A DNA stretch of 64,000 bases from Kalaharituber pfeilii (taxonomy: Eukaryota > Ascomycota > Pezizomycetes > Pezizales > Pezizaceae), in contig WHUZ01000132.1 in NCBI GenBank assembly GCA_015179045.1, forward strand, positions 55,200-119,199, written 5' to 3'. Numbering within the stretch: the first letter of the stretch is position 1; each line of letters begins with the position of its first letter. Positions 31,836 to 40,807 of the stretch are shown piece after piece. The notes under the pieces were generated by a model that worked only from the letters and a program-made list of their open reading frames with translations, was not told the origin of the DNA and searched no databases. The position numbers were made by a program, and so were the translations under genes.

Positions 31836-32167
31836 TATTGAAGACAGGCTTGGATGGTAACTGCAAGCAGCACGTGGCAGTGCTGTCTCGGAAGCCAGTA
31901 CTGGTACAGGATTGGGGCAACTCCAATCAGTGAAAACAAATACTTTCATTGTTGTAGATATTATTTTTATTGATAAAAGCAATATTGGGCTATTTGGTAT
32001 GCGAATATCTCAATGTAGGCCCCAATAGCTACTCTTTTCTGGGGGGTTATTTCAGCACCTATGAGAATATTATTATCTTACAAAGTATGATACTTGAGTT
32101 TTTACCTGACCTTTTTTGCCTGCCGTCCGTATATATACTACATTGTTCTTGTGTTCATTCTGCTGCT

Positions 32168-32606
32168 GTATAATAGGCCCAAATTCATTATGTCAGCTGT
32201 CCAGATACTTCTAACATAATAAAATTTGGACAATCTATCAAGAATTGGACTAGTCTCATAGATATCCATAGCCAAGCGTACTAACATATGCTTGTTTAGA
32301 CCAAATGCTGCTTATCGCATAATATGCATTTATCCCCTGTCCGGATACTGATTTTTTCGGCTAGCACAGGGGACGGCACAGGTCTTCAGATTGCATATCA
32401 TACTAGACTCAAGGTGTATGTATGCTGTCTATAGAGCCAATATATACATACCTCGCCTCTCACGCATATGTATAAGCCTGGCATGCGATTTGAAGACCTG
32501 TGCCGTCCCCCTGTAGATACCTCTGCAACCGGGCAGACTAGTCTACAGTCCCCTGTCGATACCCTTGCATCCGGGCAGGCCAGACTGGCCTGCCCGGAGA
32601 GGACCC
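32168..32606. repeat. R2 and R1 copies side by side
   Basis: 32168-32360 matches R2 (1160-1403) without the micro-insertion. 32455-32606 matches R1 (495-665), including the GGGCAGGCCAG/CTGGCCTGCCC palindrome. The same two repeats are neighbours at 1160-1503, so they were probably copied together. Confidence 0.65.
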
Positions 32607-32711
32607 GCAAAAGCCGGGCTAAGTGATGCTAACTATACAAGCGACCGCTAATCTACTAGTACTTACAACCTATGCTCGGAGTGCAGGGATAAATTGAAAT
32701 CACGAATTCTC

Positions 32712-32713
<2 letters not shown>

Positions 32714-32746
<33 letters not shown>

Positions 32747-32761
32747 ATATATCATTACTCG
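32714..32761 (-). mobile_element. type A tail-only insertion
   Basis: Poly(T) of about 30 followed by only ATAAATATATCATTACTCG (the end of tail A, less than half the hairpin), between ACGAATTCTCGT at 32702-32713 and 32762-32773. Confidence 0.85.
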
Positions 32762-33094
32762 ACGAATTCTCGTCGAAAAATTGAAATGCCCCAGTATATC
32801 TCACACTGTCCTACCACCAACTATTGCTCTCTTCATATTGCCTTACCTCACACAACGTATAAGAAGAACAAACAACAATGTCTGCTACCTCTCTCCTACA
32901 TGCTCGTGATGTTATTGCCACTATGCCAGCCCATATTTAAAAAAATCCTGAGAACGGTGAAACTTATGGGCTAAATGTGTTGAGAACTGCAGTCAGCTTA
33001 AATGTCACTTGCCACTTCATTCAGATAGTACTGGTATTGGAGCATTTTCGCAGTTACAGGGGCAGTTTACACTGTATTGCATTGACATACTAAA

Positions 33095-33097
33095 ATG

Positions 33098-33127
<30 letters not shown>
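33095..33127 (+). mobile_element. tail-only insertion of 7 nt plus poly(A)
   Basis: ATGACAT plus 26 A between a perfect 14-bp duplication, ATTGACATACTAAA, at 33081-33094 and 33128-33141. ATGACAT matches the last bases of tail A (ATGATAT/ATGACAT in the copy at 12811-12901). Confidence 0.85.
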
Positions 33128-33132
<5 letters not shown>

Positions 33133-33368
33133 CATACTAAAGCATGAATGGCAAGCTGCATTATCTCCTACTTATGAAGCTTCTGATTCCGCCAGAGATA
33201 TGGGAAATGTTGCATGTAAACATGCTCACTTATTCTCCAATATGCTATTCCTTGTCACTATTTCCTACGTACATTTTATTTTCTTGAACAGTCAATACCA
33301 CTATCGCTGATTCATCCTTGTTGGCATCTTGACAAGTCAGCATGGGACCCTCATCAACAATGGACTAG

Positions 33369-33993
33369 ATGCTTGATACCACCAAAACTTTATTATCTGT
33401 ACCACTGGTGACACCTAACCTTCTTCCTGATATACAAGGCCAGCATAGCTTTATTCAGATAGCATACAATCTCAAGAGCTATTTCACTGCACAACCTTGT
33501 CATCTAGCAGCACAACAAGTTCGACAGATTCAACATACAGTCCAAGAGCTACAAAATGGTTGGAAAACTCCTAGTTTTCCAACCACCATTTTACCTTTTC
33601 CAGAACCAAGCTTCCAGACACAGTCTCGAACAGCATCTGGCACATTGACCTCACATAATCCAAACCACATTAATTCAACTCGTGGGCCTACTGGGGCTGA
33701 GGTGGCTGAAGCGGAATTAGCTAAACATCGAGCTATTCAAGAGCACGATGATATTGCTGACAATCACACTCAGGATGTTATTGTCCTGCGCTCACGTAGA
33801 AAGGTGGATGAAGCATTGGAGTTAGCTGAAGAGATACAGTACCAGAGTATGATGATGTAGACAATCACACTCAGGATATTATTATCCTACACTCACGTAG
33901 AAAGGTGGATGAAGTGCTGGAGTTAGCTGAAGAGATACCAGAGTACGATAATGCAGATGTTATTGTTCTGCACTCACGCAGGACCTTGGAATA
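33369..33993 (+). pseudogene. unidentified coding fragment with tandem repeats
   Basis: A 163-codon open frame (33369-33860), predicted soluble, with Gln/Ser/Thr-rich sequence. It contains a short inverted repeat where AAAACTCCTAG meets CTAGTTTTCC. Its C-terminus is a repeat of about 31 codons (NHTQDVIVLRSRRKVDEALELAEEI) that continues after the stop as a second copy (NHTQDIIILHSRRKVDEVLE...) and a partial third. The repeat therefore expanded and the frame was lost. I do not recognise the family. It sits within the putative DNA element 32607-34102, which may have captured it. Confidence 0.4.
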
Positions 33994-34097
33994 AGTGGAT
34001 CGATGTAGGCATGGGATGTGGACATGGGTTGTACGTACTAGTAGTAGCTTAGCGGTCGCTTTAGATATATATAGAGTTTAGCGTCACTTATCCCGGC

Positions 34098-34255
34098 TTC
34101 TGTCCAGTCAGAAAGTGACTGGACAGAGACATTCCGTTAGCGAGCTGTCAAGAAAAACACAAGCATAATCTTGGCTCGTTTGTGCTCGAGCCAGCTCGAG
34201 CTCATGCCAGGCCAGCTCGAGCTGGCTCGGCTCGTGCCGCTCACTATCACATATC
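34098..34255. repeat. R5 hairpin copy and GAGCTC-rich repeat copy
   Basis: 34098-34136 is GTCCAGTCAGAAAGTGACTGGACAGAGACATTCCG. 34170-34255 repeats the CTCGAGC/GAGCTC composition and the ending GTGCCGCTCACTATC seen at 1738-1830. Confidence 0.65.
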
Positions 34256-35055
34256 TATCCATCATTGCTCTGGATCCGAGCTCTTTCGTAAGTGCCACTC
34301 CTTGGCTCGCCCATTCTCTGGCTTGAGCTCTCCTTAATCTCATTGTCTCTTCATCCTTCTATGACTCCATACTTCTTCTTCTCCATTTTAGAATGTCCCC
34401 CCAGTCAGCTGGCGGGTCTGACTCTGACTGTCTTCTATAGGGTGTATCTATTTTATGGGCTGTGGTATATTGCGCAGTGTCTGCCGTTGTGCCTGGGACG
34501 ACCGTTTCGGCTGATGAGCTTTGAGATGAGTCTCCATCAAAGGTGTCAGGAACCTTTCTCTTGTGTCTTGCCCCTTAGTCTGTTCCATTGTTATTCTGTA
34601 CATGGATAGTACTATAGGCGCTCTTCGTAACTATTAGCTCTAGGTCATCTGTGCTTTCCAGCCACTCATCTATAGCTCTAGACCTATCTGTCTTCTCATT
34701 GACTGCCTCTTTCCCTAATGGTATCACTAGCCTAGGAGTTTACTGGGACCATTCCTCGTATTGGCGGTCCTTAAGGCAGCCTCTTGCTGCTGCGATATTG
34801 ATTTTTTCTTCGATTCTGTCTTCTCTTTACCCTTCTCCTTCAACTTCATGGCCTTGGCCGTTCTAGCCTTTTTTGCTCCTGCTACGTTTCCTCCTATAAT
34901 GCCTTAGAGGGTAGAGGGAATAGTGAGTATACGGTAGGCTAATCCGGTTGTGGCTTCTAGCTGTTATCGTTTGCAGTTGTTGTAGCTGTTGATATTTATA
35001 GTCGTGGCTTGTGGCTTTGATTGTCGTTTGTGATATGTGATGTGCGATGTTGATG
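34256..35055. other. no gene recognised
   Basis: About 800 bp, pyrimidine-rich on the plus strand between 34290 and 34900. The minus strand is locally open near 34300-34350 but without a recognisable motif. It could be decayed LINE sequence (CT-rich like LINE2), but I could not align it. Confidence 0.3.
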
Positions 35056-35583
35056 TCACTGGACCGTGCTATTGGTTCGGTCGGTTTTAGCTGTCCGTGG
35101 CTGAATCAATTTTGTCGCTCCACGTCGTGAATGATTTGAGGGTGTGGTATGCAACGGGGTCTCTGGGAGTCCCCGCTGTTCGAAGGTGTCAATGTGATGT
35201 TGAGGTTCTGGATGAGTGTCTTCAGAGAGTTGACCATCGTTTTCTACTATCTCCCTAGGGAAGGGCTCTTTATCGACGTTTTCCGTAGTTTTGTCAGGGT
35301 CCCCGCGACCGTCTGGTCGAGGGACGTTGTTTGTCGTTTTCTGCTTCTTTCTAGCTGCTCCGATGGTCGGGATGCGGTCTCGGTCACGTGATACTACACG
35401 TTGCCCGAGGAGGTTGTAGAGGTGTGTCGCCAGGGAACAACTTTGGTGACAATTGGCTGAAGGTATACTTGACAAGAAAGTAACGATTGATTGAACGGGA
35501 GCTAAATACATGACATATGTGGGTACAGAAGAAAAGAAAACACGGCCATTGAACTCTGCTATATATAAGAAACTCTCCACCAA
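35056..35583 (-). CDS. hypothetical 175-codon open frame
   Basis: An open frame with a mildly hydrophobic start and a basic, Asp/Glu/Pro/Thr-rich C-terminal half (RKKQKTTNNVPRPDGRGD, PREIVENDGQLSEDTHPE). There is no recognised domain. A TATATATAAG motif lies on the plus strand at about 35562. It could be the edge of an LTR element (gag start), but no LTR ends were found. It may equally be chance. Confidence 0.2.
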   Translation of the reverse strand: MVESFLYIAEFNGRVFFSSVPTYVMYLAPVQSIVTFLSSIPSANCHQSCSLATHLYNLLGQRVVSRDRDRIPTIGAARKKQKTTNNVPRPDGRGDPDKTTENVDKEPFPREIVENDGQLSEDTHPEPQHHIDTFEQRGLPETPLHTTPSNHSRRGATKLIQPRTAKTDRTNSTVQ

Positions 35584-35879
35584 AAGAGCATATACCAGAC
35601 TATACTTTTACCACCGCTTTTCGAAAAACGGATGACCGAAAAACTTGCCATGGCTATATCCTCACACCGACCGAAACGCCCTCAAATGTGGTACTTCTGC
35701 ACCCGCTTAGAGCGCATATACAGCTACTAGTAGGCAGTGGATATTCAATTTGAATGGTACTTAAAGCGTAAGTGCATTTTCCACCTGGAAAATTACTCCA
35801 AACAAGTGGTAACGCGTTGCAGGTCATACACTTCTTCTCATGGCTGTTCGGAAAACTAAAACGCGGCTCCGCAAGGCCT

Positions 35880-35943
35880 TTTTTTTTTTTTTTTTATATA
35901 TTTCACACGTGACCCCGCTTGTAGCTCCTCGCCATGGCAGGGC
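35880..35943 (-). mobile_element. type B micro-insertion
   Basis: Poly(T) plus the complement of tail B between CTCCGCAAGGCCT at 35867-35879 and 35944-35956 (perfect 13 bp). 35584-35866 holds nothing I recognise. Confidence 0.95.
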
Positions 35944-36376
35944 CTCCGCAAGGCCTGAAGAAGTTCACAAACGGTACACGCTCGATATAAGAATGTCCTC
36001 GGGCTGGGGGGCTATATTCTTATATTGAATCTATTCCTGAAACTGCTTGGCAGTCTCCACACTAACCGTTGCAGCAAGGCATGAACAAGGGGGGTCAGCA
36101 TGCAAGGGTACTGCATCTGCAGGTCAAATTATGCAACTGCTTGCTGAATGACTTATTCACGCAATATGCATTCTCAGTATGGGAATTTGTGCATGACTAA
36201 GCAGAAAAACCTAAGGATATAATGAATTCTTAATCTGTATGGGGGCAGGTCGCACACATCCTTATATCGGATATTCTTATATCGAGTATACTGTATATGC
36301 AATGTCCTGAAAAACATTGCTCAATGTGTTCATAACCAATGCATCTTTTTTACTAGTATTCAGGGCCAGCCATCTT

Positions 36377-36578
36377 TTGTTTTTTGTTTCTTAAAATCAT
36401 TACTCGCGTGCCGCCCTATGGGCTATGGGGAGGTTTGGTTTATGTACATATAGAAAAAGAAAAATTGAGAATGGAAAGAGAATTGAATGAAGTAAATGTT
36501 AGTCCTGTCTCTATTGGTCAACCATTCTAGCAGCTTCCTCAGAGTGCCTCTGTCTCCGTCCTTGGGGGGTTTCCTTAG
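36377..36578 (-). mobile_element. 5'-truncated type A LINE copy (202 bp)
   Basis: Between GGGCCAGCCATCTT at 36363-36376 and 36579-36592. In element sense an open frame (LRKPPKDGDRGTLRKLLEWL) ends shortly before an AT-rich 3' UTR and tail A. This is the only evidence in the window for the coding 3' end of an autonomous LINE with tail A. Confidence 0.85.
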
Positions 36579-36592
36579 GGGCCAGCCATCTT

Positions 36593-38312
36593 ATCTGAGC
36601 CAGTCATGAGTCATGAGCGGCCCGGTCTACCCATGAGTGGCCTGGGCCAGTCGGGAACTGGGCTACTCATCGCTCGGACGGGCCATTGATCAATTTACAA
36701 GGATCAAAGACCAAAAACGAGCCAAGATGCATAATTAGACACATGAGTAGAAATGTCTCCGCTTTACAATACATAATTTCTTAACTGACAGGAGGGACTG
36801 GTGTTTGAATTTGCACAGGATAGGAAGAGATGCGAGTGGTGGAGGAGTGTAGGGAATGCGGTGACACAGTGAAGATCCCGAAGCATTCTGTAACTAATTA
36901 GGCTCGTGTATGCTGAATCAGGATATTCGCCAAGACAGACTTAAATATGTATGGCCCGGGCCAGCTATGAGTCGCCCCTAAGATGACTGGCCCCGAACAC
37001 CAGTTCACTTCCTGTGTCTTCAGCAACAAAACTCAATCTCCAAACCTGAGTCTAAAGCTAACGGTCTCTACATCCATATTACCAGCGGGAGCATGGTGGC
37101 TAGGCCCTATCAAGAGGTACAGGGCTGGGACTGAGTGGCGGATTCAATAGGCATGGCGGGCATGGCTGGATAGGACGGCGGATGGAGAAGGGTGGAACCA
37201 GGACGCGGCTATTCGAAGAACAAGACAACAGAGAAGGAAAGCAGAGCTATGTATAGGAGGAGCCTCAGGAACCTTATGCCTGTGGAACCTCACTGCCAAG
37301 AATGCATATATTGGTGGTGCTACAGGAAAACTACACTCCGGGTTTATTGCTATCGGCTGAGGGTAACGGTTGCCAACCAATCGATGATCATAGGTACAAC
37401 GCCACAGTCATAGTTCTATCGTTGGGATATCGGGCTGCTACCATGGCTTACTGGTTGCGGTTGTGAAAATGCACAGCGTTAATCACAAGATTTTCAAGCA
37501 TGAGGGATTTAAATATACAAAGATTATCCCAATGTGTTGAAGAATCATCCCAATGTGTTGAAGAATCATCCCAAAGTCCAGCTTGATCAGGGATCGTCAA
37601 GTCAATACTAGATGATTGAAACACTCCAATCCTACCATGAATTTGCTTTTAAGAATTTGCGTTCAACTTTGATGAAATCTGCACTGGTCAAAGGGCTTCA
37701 TTGGCTAACAACACACCCGTCACATGAACCAGCAAGCTCAGCATGCATTGATTAGGATTGATAGAGCTACAGTACTCCTTGTTCGCTGCAGATATACTTG
37801 TCGACTTTATTCTGCGCATAGAAGATATGTGCGATGAAATAATTGCAAGACCGAAGAAGAGCGAGGCTAGCGAGCTCTCACCGTTTGGTATCCGTACAGG
37901 GTAATCTGCAGTAATGAAACATTTCTTTACTACAGACGACAATTCTAAACAGGCCAGTGCCCTGCCTGGGTCAGGAAATTCCAGCCTGGTCTAGGCCAAT
38001 TAGACCAGTCCTCTTACAGCATTGGATATTTTAGTATTCAAACAATGAGTTCAGAAATTGAGAGCGCTTTTATCTGCAGCGGTTTATTGATTACACAATT
38101 TTTCTCGTATATGACCCGGGGGGCTACGACGAGATAAATACACAGGAGATAAAGGAAAATAAGTAAAACGAAACAGCATCATGACATATGAATTGGTGAA
38201 TGCAGGTCAAATCTTTCTGCCCATCTCATCAGCTCCACCAGTAGGTCCTGTTCGCTTTCCTTGCCGTCTGGCGGTAACCTGGTCGCATCCCGCCCCGCAA
38301 GCCACTCCTTCA
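36593..38312. other. repeat-poor stretch, no gene seen
   Basis: About 1.7 kb without a convincing coding region. Small duplications only: CCCAATGTGTTGAAGAATCAT occurs twice in tandem at about 37529-37570, and GGGCCAG/GGCCCGG words cluster at 36598-36660. Confidence 0.4.
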
Positions 38313-38326
38313 CACCTCCCATTTCG

Positions 38327-38993
38327 CCACCGCCTTCGCCACCGCCACAACCACAGCCCCCACAGACCTTCAGCCCCATCCGATGCGTGGATTCACCACC
38401 ATCGCCTCCGTCAGAGACAAGACAAGCAGCGCCGACAACACCACCGACCAGGGAAAAGAGAAGGAACAGGAAGCCAGGAAAGAAGACCCCTCCCCCGGTC
38501 ACGAAGACAGCTGGCACCCCAGCACCCACTCCGGCTCCGGCTCCGGCTCCGGCCCCCCCAGCCACCCCCACACCCACGCCACACCCCCGCAGCACCACGA
38601 AAAAACGCCTTAGACAAACCTCCGACAAAGCCTGCTCACGAAAACAAAGTCGGACTCGTCATACATGGCATAGCCTTGAGAAGGGATCTCGGCAATGTCA
38701 GGAGATGGCTGTCCGAAGACAACAAAGACATGAAGAAAATCATCGGAATCCGATGGTTAAGGAAAAAAGACATACTCGTCGGAGAGGGTAAAAAGACAAG
38801 TTCCATGGTAGTTTATTTGGAAGAGAAACAAGACATGGACAAGGTGCGACACGGAGGGAGATGGCTCAAGGCGAGCCAGTACGAGACTGAAAGAGGACGG
38901 AGATGATTCGGACTTTGTTCTTAGCTTAAATTAAACCCTCGCCATAGCCCATAGGGCGGCATGCGAGTAATGAAATAAAAAAAAAAAAAAAAA
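38327..38993 (+). mobile_element. gag-only retroelement copy 5, 5'-truncated
   Basis: 667 bp between a perfect 14-bp duplication, CACCTCCCATTTCG, at 38313-38326 and 38994-39007. It holds the Pro-rich region and the C-terminal domain of the ORF1-like protein (LVIHGIALRRDLGNVRRWL, GIRWLRKKDILV, GKKTSSMVVYLEE; stop at 38904-38906), then tail A and poly(A). A frame change near 38620 separates the Pro-rich part from the C-terminal domain. Open frames that seem to start at 38181 are chance fusions with the flank. Confidence 0.9.
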
Positions 38994-39099
38994 CACCTCC
39001 CATTTCGTCCAAATGTGTTCCGCATCCAGTGTTTCCAACGGGGCCGGCCAGGCCATTCAGGCCAGTCCAGAACAAAGAGTGAAAATAATGTCGCTATAT

Positions 39100-39475
39100 A
39101 CATGAGAGAATAAAAGATAGTGAAATAAATACGCGCGGTATCTGAAAGAATAATAGGTGGCGAAATAAATACACCTGGAAAGAATGGGAGATGGTGAAAT
39201 AAACTCATGCGATATTTGACCTCAATCGGAGAGAAGAATAGACTGCGAAATAAATACACATAGAAAGAATAATAGTTGTAAATAAATGGACGCGATATGT
39301 GACCTAAATTTGAAAAAGTAATAGCTGGGCGAAATGAACACACGCGGAAAGAATAATAGGTGGTGAATAAATACGCGCGATACGTGACCTCAATTGGAAA
39401 GAATAATAAGTGGGCAAAAAAAATACACGTGGAAAGAATAATAGGTGGTGAGATGAATAGCCGGGTATGTGACCG
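39100..39475. repeat. tandem repeat, ~45/90-bp units
   Basis: GAAAGAATAATAGGTGGTGA and AATAAATACACGYGG alternate with GATATGTGACCTCAATTGG about every 90 bp, four or so times. It is bordered by GGCCTGAA/CCAGTCC-type words at about 39040-39065 and 39525-39580 in inverted orientation. It may therefore be the core of a small foldback element. Confidence 0.7.
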
Positions 39476-39590
39476 CAGTCCCTACGCGTGGATATTTGTC
39501 GGGGTTTAAATACTAAAAAAGTATACCTAAATGGTCTGGACCGGTCTGGACCAGCCTGAACCGTCTGAAACGGCCTGAATAGCATCAACC

Positions 39591-40083
39591 AATCAGTAAC
39601 TGCATTTTGGCCTTTGATCATCGAGATCAGCATATATCCCTGAAATCATGACAACCAATTAGCAGCCGAAGCACTGCCTTGGCCACATATCTATAATTTT
39701 TAGACCATATAATGTACGTAATAGTTAACTGAATTCAGCAATTTCCATTATGATAGCTTAGCAATAGGTGATCTTGCGACTGTGCGTATACATGTAAGAT
39801 GGTCATGATAACCCTTAAATAGTTTTACAGAGTGTAGGTACTATAGGTGCGAAAACTGAGAGGATGGAATTGAGAAGATATGGACTGCGAAAAGTGGAAG
39901 GAGAATGTAGCGCACTCTGCTATGGCAGGATGTGTGAGTTAGATTCAGCGGGTGCCTACCTCTACATAGATGATTAGAATGAGAACACAGAACGCAGTTA
40001 AAAACAGACAGCAAAGTGAACTGAAATCTCTAGTAAAATAATCCCCTTAGCACACAGGCTCAAACTGGTGATGCTATTGAGTA
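39591..40083. other. no gene recognised
   Basis: About 490 bp of mixed-composition intergenic sequence. No motif, repeat copy or open frame worth naming was seen. Confidence 0.4.
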
Positions 40084-40096
40084 TTTACGTGAGTAT

Positions 40097-40126
40097 TTTT
40101 TTTTTTTTTTATATATCATTAATCGC
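40097..40126 (-). mobile_element. type A tail-only insertion (16 nt plus poly(T))
   Basis: T14 plus ATATATCATTAATCGC between TTTACGTGAGTAT at 40084-40096 and 40127-40139 (perfect 13 bp). Confidence 0.9.
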
Positions 40127-40138
40127 TTTACGTGAGTA

Positions 40139-40262
40139 TGGCCTGAATCGGCCTGAATGGCCTGAACCGGCCTGAATGGCCTGAATCGGCCTGCATGTTT
40201 CAGGCCGGCCCAGGCCATCAGAAGCTCCGCCGGGGCCGCCCCAGGCGGTTTCAGGCCTGGCC
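40139..40262. repeat. GGCCTGAAT/C tandem repeat
   Basis: Units CGGCCTGAAT and GGCCTGAAC repeated about six times, then inverted GGCCGGCCCAGGCC and CAGGCCTGGCC words. Related words occur at 39040-39065, 39525-39580 and 22240-22290. Confidence 0.7.
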
Positions 40263-40648
40263 GGTTGGGAACACTGGCTATGAGTTTCATAAAAATATAT
40301 ATATAATGCAAGAGATACAGTATGGCGAGACACCTCTAACGTGCGTGATAAAGCAAGCAAACAAGAACCAACCCTACAACATCCCCCCAATCGAAACCCA
40401 GGTCAACTGCTCCGCCAAAGTTCCAACATTTCAATGCAAGTGACAAAAATATATAGTCAATGAGCGCAGTTGCCGAATCCTGTACTGGCTTCTGAGACAG
40501 CACTGTCACGTGCTGCGGAGCAGCTACCATTCAGGCCTGGCTTCAATAAAGGAGAGCTCGCCATAGCCCACAGCGCAGCATGCGAGTAATGATAATAAAA
40601 AAAAAAAAATATAAATAAATAAAAATAAAAAATCCATAAGGAGTCTTC

Positions 40649-40730
40649 TTTTTTTTTTTTTTTTTTTAAATCTTTGCTCGCATGCCGCCCCTATGGGCTA
40701 TGGCGAGGTTAGGTATAAGGGAGCATTCGT
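40649..40730 (-). mobile_element. type A insertion private to the NLR-B locus
   Basis: Poly(T) plus tail A and about 25 bp of body, in the 3' flank of NLR-B. The NLR-A flank lacks it (GTAACATGAAGACTCC uninterrupted). The duplication is short (GAA), so exact ends are uncertain. Confidence 0.7.
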
Positions 40731-40807
40731 GTTACAAAGGAAAATCAAGTGCTGCCTATTTGAGACTATAAAACATCCTGCTCCTCGTTCTCACTGCCAG
40801 CCTTATA

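Larger units (their letters stand above)
25834..31933 (+). repeat. inverted duplication, arm 1 (partner 40455-45065)
   Basis: From exon 5 of NLR-A to about 280 bp past its stop, the sequence matches 45065-40455 in reverse at very high identity. The shared part includes an old type A tail in the 3' flank (about 31750-31830 versus 40560-40620). The spacer is about 8.5 kb. Insertions private to arm 1 are at 28901-30315 and 30708-30765. Confidence 0.85.
32607..34102. mobile_element. putative DNA element with ~55-bp inverted ends carrying a gene fragment
   Basis: The left end 32607-32662 (AAAGCCGGGCTAAGTGATGC ... AGCGACCGCTAATCTACTAGTAC) is the imperfect inverse of the right end at about 34034-34102 (GTACTAGTAGTAGCTTAGCG ... 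TATCCCGGCTTCTG). Inside are two tail-only insertions and an unidentified coding fragment with tandem repeats. No transposase is seen. The target duplication is unclear because both ends abut R1/R5 sequence. Confidence 0.5.

Noticed and set aside
31703..31933. Phe-rich open frame
   Set aside because: Translation of the poly(T) tail of an old type A insertion.
33760..33993. Possible CRISPR-like or satellite array
   Set aside because: Only two to three adjacent repeats without spacers, in coding register; it is a local tandem duplication in a gene fragment.
38181..38326. Apparent start of a 241-codon gene
   Set aside because: The target duplication shows that the element begins at 38327; codons before it are flanking DNA.
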